This document shows positions 7,110-13,656 of a stretch of DNA of 14,623 nt, piece after piece; positions within the stretch are counted from its first letter, which is position 1, and each line of letters begins with the position of its first letter. This DNA is from Bacillota bacterium (GTDB lineage: Bacteria; Bacillota; Clostridia; Peptostreptococcales; Anaerovoracaceae), in the NCBI GenBank assembly GCA_016302545.1, contig JAEDNK010000037.1, positions 1 to 14,623 on the forward strand, in the 5' to 3' direction. The notes below the pieces were generated by a model, which did not search any database, was not told the origin of the DNA, and saw nothing but the letters and a program-made list of their open reading frames with translations. A program made the position numbers and the translations under genes.

Positions 7110-7205
7110 TTTTGCCTGGTTTTGCACTTCAAAAGAGCCTTGAGTATGCAAGGAACAACAAAAATTCCATAATGTTTTGGCATTAAAGGGATAATTTGCT
7201 AAAAA

Positions 7206-7264
7206 ATTTTCCAAATGTATTGTTTCGTTTTCTTTTTGAAAACATGAAAGGCTGTTTGGAAAAC
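7206..7264. repeat. 59-bp palindromic module M4 (ATTTTC/GTTTTC arms)
   Basis: ATTTTC at 7206-7211, GTTTTC at 7227-7232, GAAAAC at 7238-7243 and 7259-7264, again spaced 15-5-15. The outer arms extend to a 9-bp perfect pair (TTTTCCAAA 7207-7215 with TTTGGAAAA 7255-7263). M4 is 96 bases after M3, similar to the 85-base gap between M1 and M2. Apart from M3, M4 and the candidate promoter near 7318, I see nothing in the non-coding stretch 6981-7332. Confidence 0.88.
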
Positions 7265-7317
7265 TCCCTGATAATAGCAGATTGTCGCGCACTTCGACTT
7301 TTTTCGATGAGAGCATG

Positions 7318-7326
7318 TGGTAGAAT
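7318..7326 (+). promoter_or_regulatory. Candidate extended -10 element of the SpoIIE-like gene
   Basis: TG at 7318-7319, one base, then TAGAAT at 7321-7326 fits an extended -10 promoter without a clear -35 box. Transcription would begin around 7333, the first ATG, so the message would be leaderless or start translation at ATG 7378. TTCGACT at 7293-7299 resembles a reversed Spo0A box (TTCGACA) with one mismatch. Confidence 0.3.
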
Positions 7327-7332
7327 TACGCC

Positions 7333-8340
7333 ATGGGTACCAAAAGAAAGAAAAAAGTCGGCGCAAGGCCGCAGAAAATGAATATTCGCAAGGAAGGCAC
7401 ATCCGCAAGCTGCGGGCTCGAAGGCGGATGTGCCGTCAGAGATGCCGCCACACGCAGCTTGACGGCAGCCCGCCCCGCCGCCCCTGTCCGTGAAGGCGGC
7501 AGGGCTTGCGGCGGCATCGAAATCAGGGTCGGTTATGCCGCTGCCGCCGCCGCAGGAATCAGCGGCGACGCCGCTGCTTCCTGCGGGCTGCCCGGGGGCA
7601 GCCGCGCCTTAATCCTGTCCGACGGCATGGGAAAGGGGATTAAGGCGGCGGCGGGAAGCAGGCTTGTGGTAACCAGACTGAGGAGAAACCTGAAGGCGGG
7701 AATGCCCGTGGCAAAAGCCATAAAGGAAGTCAATCGGTACATGATAGAGCAGGCGGAAGCCGCTGCGCGCCGGCAGAACGACACGGAATTTGCGGCAGTC
7801 TCCACTCAAAGTGCCGGAACAAGCGCCGGCACGGAGCTTGCGAATCCTCTGGCTTCCGACCCGAATTCCGGCACGGAGCTTGCCGCCGCACGGCGCGAGG
7901 CGGCAAGCGGCGAGGACTTTGCCACGGTGGACCTGACCGTGATTGACAGGCAGAGCCGCAGAGCGAAATTTTATAAGATGGGAGCGGCCACTTCCTTTAT
8001 AATGCGGCAGGGACGTGTAAGAAGGATAAAGGGAGCGGCTCTGCCTGTGGGAATAATACCGAAGCTGAGGCTTGCACACATTTCCGCAGAGCTGAAGGAG
8101 GGTGACCTCATAGTAATGGCTTCTGACGGAATAACGGAGTCGGACAGAGAAGACCCTGAAGCCTGCTGGCTTTGTGAATACCTTTCCCAAACCGTATACA
8201 GAGCGGACAGGGATATGGAACAGCTGTCCGCAAGGCAGATTGCGGCGGACATTCTTGCGGAGGCGGAAAAAAGATACGGAGGCAGGGAGAGAGATGACCT
8301 GACCGTAGCCGCCGCAATCATTGTAAAGGCCCTGCCTTGA
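7333..8340 (+). CDS. SpoIIE-like PP2C serine phosphatase, lacking the membrane domain
   Basis: SpoIIE is a PP2C-type phosphatase that dephosphorylates SpoIIAA to activate sigma-F in the forespore; normally it is about 800 residues with a multi-pass membrane N-terminus. This protein has at most 335 residues and no membrane segment. Its catalytic domain is clear: SGD (77-79), ALILSDGMGKG (92-102) with metal ligand D97, FATVDLTVID (196-205), LIVMASDGI (259-267) with D265, and RDDLTVAAAII (320-330). Residues about 146-193 are an Ala/Gly/Ser/Thr-rich insertion with an internal repeat. Residues 1-63 are low-complexity and encoded by palindromic GC-rich DNA. ATG 7333 lacks a ribosome binding site; ATG 7378 has a weak AAGG. 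An in-frame stop at 7321 excludes longer starts. Position before tilS and ftsH fits spoIIE. It may serve sporulation or another anti-sigma switch. Confidence 0.85.
   Translation: MGTKRKKKVGARPQKMNIRKEGTSASCGLEGGCAVRDAATRSLTAARPAAPVREGGRACGGIEIRVGYAAAAAAGISGDAAASCGLPGGSRALILSDGMGKGIKAAAGSRLVVTRLRRNLKAGMPVAKAIKEVNRYMIEQAEAAARRQNDTEFAAVSTQSAGTSAGTELANPLASDPNSGTELAAARREAASGEDFATVDLTVIDRQSRRAKFYKMGAATSFIMRQGRVRRIKGAALPVGIIPKLRLAHISAELKEGDLIVMASDGITESDREDPEACWLCEYLSQTVYRADRDMEQLSARQIAADILAEAEKRYGGRERDDLTVAAAIIVKALP
7396..7434. repeat. 11-bp inverted repeat in the 5' part of the SpoIIE-like gene
   Basis: GGCACATCCGC (7396-7406) and GCGGATGTGCC (7424-7434) are perfect reverse complements around a 17-base loop. 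It lies close to either possible start codon, so as RNA it could affect translation. Confidence 0.85.
7441..7518. repeat. Long imperfect GC-rich palindrome in the SpoIIE-like gene
   Basis: GATGCCGCC (7441-7449) pairs with GGCGGCATC (7510-7518). Inside it AGCCC (7467-7471) pairs with GGGCT (7502-7506), and GCCGCC (7477-7482) with GGCGGC (7495-7500). All three pairings are nested, giving an imperfect hairpin of 78 bases within the coding frame. Confidence 0.7.
7561..7603. repeat. Two short perfect palindromes at the PP2C domain start
   Basis: AGCGGCG-A-CGCCGCT (7561-7575) and GGCTGCCC-GG-GGGCAGCC (7586-7603) follow each other within the region coding for the SGD motif. They extend the cluster of GC-rich inverted repeats that begins at 7396. 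Confidence 0.7.
7826..7883 (+). repeat. In-frame duplication in the SpoIIE-like insertion
   Basis: CCGGCACGGAGCTTGC occurs at 7826-7841 and 7868-7883, offset by 42 bases (14 codons), both encoding GTELA within the insertion of the phosphatase domain. A related stretch (ACGGAGCTTGCCGA against ACGGAGCTTGCCGC) also occurs in tilS near 9387-9400. Confidence 0.88.
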
Positions 8341-8361
8341 GGATATACCCGGTGAGCGGAC

Positions 8362-8427
8362 CCATCACAGAACACAGACGGTACAAAGAGATGAAGAACA
8401 AAATTTTGAAAACCATCACAGAACACA
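8362..8427 (+). repeat. In-frame direct repeat around the tilS start
   Basis: CCATCACAGAACACA occurs at 8362-8376 and again at 8413-8427, offset by 51 bases (17 codons). Both copies read ITEH in the tilS frame, one before and one after the most likely ATG. Confidence 0.85.
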
Positions 8428-9932
8428 ATCTCATTACAGAAGGAATGCACATCGTACTGGGCCTTTCCGGAGGTCCCGATTCGGTGTGCCTTTTTGACGT
8501 GCTTTGCCGGCTTAAAGAAGAACTGAAGCTGACACTCCACCCTGTTCACATCAATCACAAGTTCAGACCGGGAGCCGCCGAAGAGGACCAGGCTTATGTA
8601 GAGGAGCTTTGCAGGAGCAGAGGGCTCAGCTGTCGAAGCTTTGTGTACGACTGCCCTGCCATAGCCAAAGCGCAGAAGCTCACTTCCGAGGAGGCAGGCA
8701 GAAACGCGAGATATGAGGCTTTTTTCAAGGTGGCATCGGAACTCCGAAGCAAGGGAATCCCTGCGGATAATATTGCCGTGGCGGTAGCACAGAACGCCAA
8801 CGACCAGTGCGAAACCATTCTTTTCCGGATTATGAGAGGCACGGGGACCGACGGTCTTTCCGGCATAGCTTACAAGCGCAGAGGGGAGGACGGTACGGCG
8901 GTAATCAGACCTTTGCTGGATGTGAAAAGAAGTGAAATCGAAAAATACTGCGAGGAGAATAAACTGAACCCCCGCATTGACCATACAAACAGCCAGGCCG
9001 TTTATACGCGGAACAGAATAAGGCTGGAGCTTATTCCGTATATGGCGGAGAATTTTAACGGCAATATTGTGGATACGGTGAACCGTATGGGCAGAATTGC
9101 CGCAGAGGACAGGGATTACATGTATAAGGAGGCAAGTAAAGTTTTCGACAAAATTCGACAAACCACGCCAGGAGAGCAAGCTCGGTCAAGCATACAAACC
9201 ACGCCAGGAGAGCAACCCGCTCCAAGTGTCTCCATCTTCACAGCACCTTTGGAAAACCTTCACCCTGCAATAAGATTTCGGGTGTACAATATAGCATTGG
9301 ATAGCATCGGCATGGAGGGAAACATCACCCGCACCCATCTGGAAGCAGTGGACAGGGTAAGGCTTTCCGAAAATCCTTCGGCGTCGACGGAGCTTGCCGA
9401 TGGCTTCAGGGTGCGCAGGGCTTATGACAGACTCGTATTTGACCGCAGAGTCGAAGGGGCGGGGAAAATGGCAGATGCCCGGCACTGGAGGCTTACAGTA
9501 ATGAACAGACAGGAGTACTGTAAATTTCTGGAAGCAAGTCAAGTACACCAAGCACGCCAGACAAGCCAGTCAGGACAAGTACAGCAGGCCAAGCACGTCG
9601 AGCACGCCGACCAACCAAGCCGCACCTACGGCGCCTTCAGCGGCAGAGCCTTGGAAACAGGCGCAACACCTGAGCTGAGGACAAGGCGTGAGGGCGACAC
9701 CATCGCCATCAAAGGTGGCACCAAGAAGCTGCAGGACCTCTTCACCGACTGCAAGGTGCCTAAAATATACAGAGACGAAATGCTCCTTCTGGCGGTTGGC
9801 AGCAAGGTCTTATGGGTCCTTCCATCAGAGAACTTTCCCGACGAAAGAAACAGACAGAAGGGCAGATTTTCAGCCGATTACAAGGCAGACCCATCCACCG
9901 ATGAAACAATAATTGTACTTGAACAAAAGTAG
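8391..9932 (+). CDS. tilS: tRNA(Ile)-lysidine synthase
   Basis: TilS (EC 6.3.4.19) uses ATP and lysine to convert C34 of the AUA-reading tRNA-Ile to lysidine, an essential modification. From ATG 8391 the protein has 513 residues, longer than most (B. subtilis TilS has about 470). The PP-loop is SGGPDS (26-31), followed by HINHKFRPGAAEEDQ, NDQCETILFRIMRGTGTDGLSG and RPLLDVKRSEI, all typical of the N-terminal catalytic domain. The C-terminal domain is seen in REGDTIAIKGGTKKLQDLF and VPKIYRDEMLLLAV. Two low-complexity insertions account for the extra length (about 257-278 and 383-417). The start is uncertain: GTG 8352, eight bases after TGAGGA, or TTG 8337, overlapping the phosphatase stop, would add 13 or 18 residues. 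It is coupled to the upstream phosphatase gene. Confidence 0.93.
   Translation: MKNKILKTITEHNLITEGMHIVLGLSGGPDSVCLFDVLCRLKEELKLTLHPVHINHKFRPGAAEEDQAYVEELCRSRGLSCRSFVYDCPAIAKAQKLTSEEAGRNARYEAFFKVASELRSKGIPADNIAVAVAQNANDQCETILFRIMRGTGTDGLSGIAYKRRGEDGTAVIRPLLDVKRSEIEKYCEENKLNPRIDHTNSQAVYTRNRIRLELIPYMAENFNGNIVDTVNRMGRIAAEDRDYMYKEASKVFDKIRQTTPGEQARSSIQTTPGEQPAPSVSIFTAPLENLHPAIRFRVYNIALDSIGMEGNITRTHLEAVDRVRLSENPSASTELADGFRVRRAYDRLVFDRRVEGAGKMADARHWRLTVMNRQEYCKFLEASQVHQARQTSQSGQVQQAKHVEHADQPSRTYGAFSGRALETGATPELRTRREGDTIAIKGGTKKLQDLFTDCKVPKIYRDEMLLLAVGSKVLWVLPSENFPDERNRQKGRFSADYKADPSTDETIIVLEQK
9159..9215 (+). repeat. 36-bp tandem duplication in tilS
   Basis: The same 21 bases occur at 9159-9179 and 9195-9215, offset by 36 bases (12 codons), encoding QTTPGEQ twice. 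The insertion lies between the catalytic domain and the rest of TilS. Confidence 0.9.
9534..9632 (+). repeat. Glutamine- and histidine-rich degenerate repeat in tilS
   Basis: This stretch encodes ASQVHQARQTSQSGQVQQAK and continues to HVEHADQPSRT. It is made of related words such as CAAGTACA (twice), AAGCACGCC, AAGCACGTC and GAGCACGCC. It sits before the C-terminal lysidine synthase domain and has no counterpart in the usual family pattern. Confidence 0.65.
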
Positions 9933-9935
9933 TTT

Positions 9936-9964
9936 TTGTGTTAAAATACAAAATAGTGTACAAT
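9936..9964 (+). promoter_or_regulatory. Candidate upstream promoter of ftsH
   Basis: TTGTGT (9936-9941) and TACAAT (9959-9964) are spaced by 17 bases just after the tilS stop codon. Predicted start near 9971, giving a leader of about 90 bases. Confidence 0.5.
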
Positions 9965-9973
9965 CACAGATAA

Positions 9974-10002
9974 TTGTCAAAAAATTTATGGATAAAGAAT
10001 AT
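9974..10002 (+). promoter_or_regulatory. Candidate second promoter of ftsH
   Basis: TTGTCA (9974-9979) and GAATAT (9997-10002) are spaced by 17 bases, downstream of the first candidate. No CIRCE or CtsR-type heat-shock operator is seen in the 129-base gap. Confidence 0.4.
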
Positions 10003-10061
10003 TGTCAGTCCTGCGGGAATCATAAAAGCGAATACCGTCAGGGCCGGAAAGGGGATAAAAA

Positions 10062-12095
10062 TTGAAAAGATTCGCAAAAAATATTAGTGTTTACATCGTC
10101 CTGTTCGCCATTGTGCTTTTCGTGGCGTTTTTCTACAAGGGACTGGATAATCAGGACATAACCGTAAAGGAGGTTCCTTTCTCCAAATTTGTTCAGCTGG
10201 TCAGCGAGGAAAAGCTGGCATCCGTCGAAATAGACGGCACCACCATAACCGGAGAACTGAGCAAAACAAGCTACGTCTACGCCTATGCGCCGTCCATCAG
10301 CCAGATTATGTGGCTTGACGAAAACTATCTGATGCAGCAGGCGGAGGAGGGCAAAATCACATATTCCAGCCCTAAGCCTGACACGGGCTCCTTCTGGCTC
10401 AGCCTGCTTCCTAATGTGATAATGATAGGTGCGCTGATTTTCCTGTTCTATATAATGATGAATCAGGGAGGAAACGGCAAGGCCTTCCAGTTTGCCAAGT
10501 CAAGAGCCAAGATGGTAAAGGGCGGCGACAAGAAGGTCACCTTCGATGATGTGGCAGGACTTGAAGAGGAAAAGCAGGAGCTTGAGGAAATCGTGGATTT
10601 CCTTAAGGATCCTAAAAAATACAACGAGCTGGGAGCCAGAATTCCAAAGGGAATCCTTCTTGTGGGTCCTCCGGGAACAGGTAAAACCTACATTTCCAAG
10701 GCGGCAGCAGGAGAGGCGGGAGTGCCTTTCTTCACCATATCCGGTTCCGACTTCGTGGAAATGTTCGTAGGTGTGGGCGCCTCTCGTGTGAGAGACCTCT
10801 TTGAACAGGCCAAAAAGAACGCTCCTTGCATCGTGTTCATCGACGAAATCGACGCCGTAGGACGTAAGCGTGGCTCCGGTATAGGCGGCGGCCACGACGA
10901 AAGAGAACAGACCTTAAACCAGCTGCTGGTTGAGATGGACGGCTTCGAGGAAAACTCGGGAATCATCATTCTGGCAGCCACCAACAGACCTGACGTGCTC
11001 GACCCCGCCCTCTTAAGACCGGGCAGATTTGACCGCCAGATCGTCATCGGACTTCCTGACATCAAGGGAAGAGAAGAAATCATCAAGGTTCACGCTAAAA
11101 ACAAGCCTCTGTCGGAGGACGTTACACCGTCCATACTGGCAAGAAGAACCATGGGCTGCACGCCGGCTGACCTTGAAAACATATTAAACGAGGCTGCTCT
11201 GATTACGGCGCGCAGAAACGGACGCTTCATCAGAATGGAAGAAATCGAGGAGGCTATCCGCAAGGTTGAGATGGGTCCTGCCAAGAAGTCAAAGGTGGTT
11301 TCCGACAAGGAAAAGAAGCTTACGGCTTATCACGAGGCAGGTCACGCCATTGTGGCAAGATCTCTTCCGAATTATATGCCGATTCACGAGGTTACGATCA
11401 TTCCGAGAGGCAGGGCAGGCGGATATACCATGTATCTGCCGCAGGATGACGTGCTCTTTGAAACCAAACAGGCCATGTACAACCGCATCATAACCTGCAT
11501 GGGAGGACGTGCTGCCGAGAGCCTTAAGCTGGACGACATTTCCATCGGAGCTTCGGGAGACATCAAGCAGGCCACCGACATGGCTCGTGAAATGATAACC
11601 AAATACGGCTTCTCCGAAAAGCTGGGCAACGTAAACTACGGCGGCGACGGAGAGGTTTTCCTGGGCAACGACTTCGCCCAGCATAAGAACTATTCCGAGG
11701 AAACAGCCAAGGAAATCGACGAGGAAATCAGACGCTTTGTGGGCGAGGGCTACGAGCGGGCTCTCAGCATTCTCAGAGAAAAGGACGATATCCTTGAAAA
11801 CGTGGCACAGGCACTTCTGCTGGTTGAAACCATCGACGGAGATCAGTTTGAGGACATTTACACAGGCAAAATCACTCCTGAGGACTTAAAAGCCAGCGTA
11901 GAAAAAGCCGGAGAGGAAAAGCGTGCAAAGGACGCCGAGGAGGCTGCCGAAAGGGAAAGACTTCGCGCCGAGGCTCAGGCCAGACTGCTGGAGGAGCTTA
12001 AGAAGTACGACGGCGATTATCTGGAGGACGAGGATCCGGTAGAGGACGAGGCGCCTGAGAAAGAAAAAGAGGGAGAAGATGAAAGTAACAGTTAG
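10062..12095 (+). CDS. ftsH: ATP-dependent zinc metalloprotease FtsH
   Basis: FtsH is a membrane-anchored AAA+ protease that degrades damaged membrane proteins and regulatory substrates. The 677-residue protein has a first membrane helix (about 8-25), an extracytoplasmic domain (27-110), and a second helix (about 113-133). The AAA domain follows with Walker A GPPGTGKT (202-209), pore motif FVG (235-237), Walker B IVFIDEID (257-264) and the second region of homology ATNRPDVLDPALLRPGRFDR (306-325). The zinc site HEAGH is at 424-428 and the probable third ligand is D500. The C-terminal 60 residues are charged and strongly acidic. The start is TTG 10062, seven bases after AAAGGGG (10048-10054). 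The adjacent pucR-like gene overlaps its end by 17 bases. Position after tilS is conserved in Firmicutes, though hpt is missing here. Confidence 0.97.
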   Translation: MKRFAKNISVYIVLFAIVLFVAFFYKGLDNQDITVKEVPFSKFVQLVSEEKLASVEIDGTTITGELSKTSYVYAYAPSISQIMWLDENYLMQQAEEGKITYSSPKPDTGSFWLSLLPNVIMIGALIFLFYIMMNQGGNGKAFQFAKSRAKMVKGGDKKVTFDDVAGLEEEKQELEEIVDFLKDPKKYNELGARIPKGILLVGPPGTGKTYISKAAAGEAGVPFFTISGSDFVEMFVGVGASRVRDLFEQAKKNAPCIVFIDEIDAVGRKRGSGIGGGHDEREQTLNQLLVEMDGFEENSGIIILAATNRPDVLDPALLRPGRFDRQIVIGLPDIKGREEIIKVHAKNKPLSEDVTPSILARRTMGCTPADLENILNEAALITARRNGRFIRMEEIEEAIRKVEMGPAKKSKVVSDKEKKLTAYHEAGHAIVARSLPNYMPIHEVTIIPRGRAGGYTMYLPQDDVLFETKQAMYNRIITCMGGRAAESLKLDDISIGASGDIKQATDMAREMITKYGFSEKLGNVNYGGDGEVFLGNDFAQHKNYSEETAKEIDEEIRRFVGEGYERALSILREKDDILENVAQALLLVETIDGDQFEDIYTGKITPEDLKASVEKAGEEKRAKDAEEAAERERLRAEAQARLLEELKKYDGDYLEDEDPVEDEAPEKEKEGEDESNS

Positions 12096-13656
12096 AGACT
12101 GCCTGCAGCTTGATTCTTTCAGGAACTGCATCGTGGTTGCAGGAGAGAGAAGGATGGAAAACAGGGTCAGCGCTATTTCCGTAATGGACGCCTCCGATGC
12201 TGCCGAAGCGGTAAAATGCGGAGGAGCGGAAGGCATGATGGCACTGACAACCTTTGCAGGAATGAAAAATGATACGGCTGCCCAGTGCGAAACCATAAGG
12301 GAAATGGCTGCGGCAGGAGTTGCCGCTATGGTATATTTTCCGAGGGAGCAGGGGGTAAAGTCCGTTGACAAGGAGGTCATCAGCGCTGCCGACGAAGCAG
12401 GGATGCCTTTTGTTGTCATGGCAGGAAGTGAGGCAGGCGATTATTCCGCCATTATTTCCGACGTCATGGAAAGAGTTCTCTACGGAAACAACTTTAAAAA
12501 CAGCCTGATAAACAACACCATTTTCCATCTGCTCAACTTTGAAAAATACGCAAGCTTTCAGCAGGCCCTTCACGAGGCCGCTGTCAGCAACGATTTTCAG
12601 GTGGTACTTCTCAGCGAGGAGTTCAACCCTGTATTTGCCGTGGAGACAAGGCACAAGACCACCATCAATGAAGCCATAAGAAGGGGCAGAGAGGTGGCAC
12701 TCAATCTGGGAAACCTTTACAGCTTCATCGAAATCGAGGGAGTGCTGACCTACTGGGGTCTGGTAAACATAAACAACGACAAACACTATCTTTGCATAGT
12801 GGATAATGAAGATAACTATTCCGCAGGGGAGATTACCAAGCTGGCGGAAATAATCGAGCTGGCAATGGGTATGTGGAAATACACGCCGGAGCGTGACGCC
12901 AAGGCTGAGCTTGTCAAGGCCCTCATGAGAGGCAACAAGTCTCTGGCATATTCCCTCCGCGAGGAAGCCGGAGTTAAGGCAGGGGACATAATTTCCGTTT
13001 TTTACGCAAAGCACATAGAGACGCGGCAGAGCGATGAAATCATCGACAAGCTGGCAAAGGACGGGATAATCAGCGTGATTAAAATTGCTGAGGAGGATGA
13101 AAGCTATGCCCTCATCCTTAAGGGAGAGAAGTTCTGCGAGGAGGAGGAAAATCTCGACAAGTCTGTATGCACGGAGCTTTTCGACAGGCTCAAGGAAAAC
13201 AAGGCTGTCCGTATTTTTCACGTGACCGGCGTGGACGGTATCGAGGGCGCAGGAGACGGCTTCAGGCTCATAGGCGAGACCTGGGCCTTCGTGGAAAGCA
13301 TCTTCCCGTATAAGCGCGTATTCTCCAAGTACGAGCTGGCTCTGGTGGCAGGCTGCATCAATATTCAGGTGCAGGGCGGCCATCTGAAGAAAAACTTCAT
13401 GGACCTTTTGGAGCCTTTCAGAAAGGAAGGGGACAACAAGGCGCGCCAGCTGCTGGAAACTCTGGAGACCTTCGTGCTGGACGCAGGCATGAACAGCGGC
13501 AAAACCTCTGAATTCATGGGCATTCACACCAACACCGTCCAGTACCGTCTCAAAAAAATCAATGAAATTCTCGGCGCGGAAATCACGGGAAACCGCGTAA
13601 TCCCCGGGCTTACCATAGCTCTTGCGCTGAGAAGGCTGGAGGACACCGCCAAATGA
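12079..13656 (+). CDS. PucR family transcriptional regulator
   Basis: This 525-residue protein has the architecture of PucR-type regulators. The N-terminal PucR domain (about 1-135; MKVTVRDCLQLDSFRNCIVV, later MVYFPREQGVKSVDKEVISA) is followed by a long central region (about 150-440). A C-terminal helix-turn-helix of the HTH_30 type lies at about 460-525 (GMNSGKTSEFMGIHTNTVQY then RLKKINEILG). In Bacillus subtilis PucR controls purine catabolism, and relatives respond to various small molecules, so the ligand here is unknown. No purine genes lie in the window. The ATG at 12079 is inside the end of ftsH, with a GAGGGAG ribosome binding site just before it (12068-12074), so it is translationally coupled to the protease. 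Its stop overlaps the dusB start (ATGA). Confidence 0.92.
   Translation: MKVTVRDCLQLDSFRNCIVVAGERRMENRVSAISVMDASDAAEAVKCGGAEGMMALTTFAGMKNDTAAQCETIREMAAAGVAAMVYFPREQGVKSVDKEVISAADEAGMPFVVMAGSEAGDYSAIISDVMERVLYGNNFKNSLINNTIFHLLNFEKYASFQQALHEAAVSNDFQVVLLSEEFNPVFAVETRHKTTINEAIRRGREVALNLGNLYSFIEIEGVLTYWGLVNINNDKHYLCIVDNEDNYSAGEITKLAEIIELAMGMWKYTPERDAKAELVKALMRGNKSLAYSLREEAGVKAGDIISVFYAKHIETRQSDEIIDKLAKDGIISVIKIAEEDESYALILKGEKFCEEEENLDKSVCTELFDRLKENKAVRIFHVTGVDGIEGAGDGFRLIGETWAFVESIFPYKRVFSKYELALVAGCINIQVQGGHLKKNFMDLLEPFRKEGDNKARQLLETLETFVLDAGMNSGKTSEFMGIHTNTVQYRLKKINEILGAEITGNRVIPGLTIALALRRLEDTAK

Noticed and set aside
6874..7143. An 89-codon open frame overlapping the end of tatD and module M3
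   Set aside because: It is out of frame within tatD, then runs through repeat sequence, with no coding features.
5914..7264. The module series as a CRISPR array
   Set aside because: Each unit is an internal nested palindrome, the arms differ between pairs, a gene lies between the pairs, and there are no regular spacers or cas genes.
7971..9179. A 402-codon open frame antisense to the phosphatase and tilS genes
   Set aside because: It spans two genes with clear motifs on the other strand and has no family features.
11998..13527. A 509-codon open frame antisense to the PucR-type gene
   Set aside because: It mirrors a well-supported gene, shows no recognisable domain and has no ribosome binding site; it results from codon bias.
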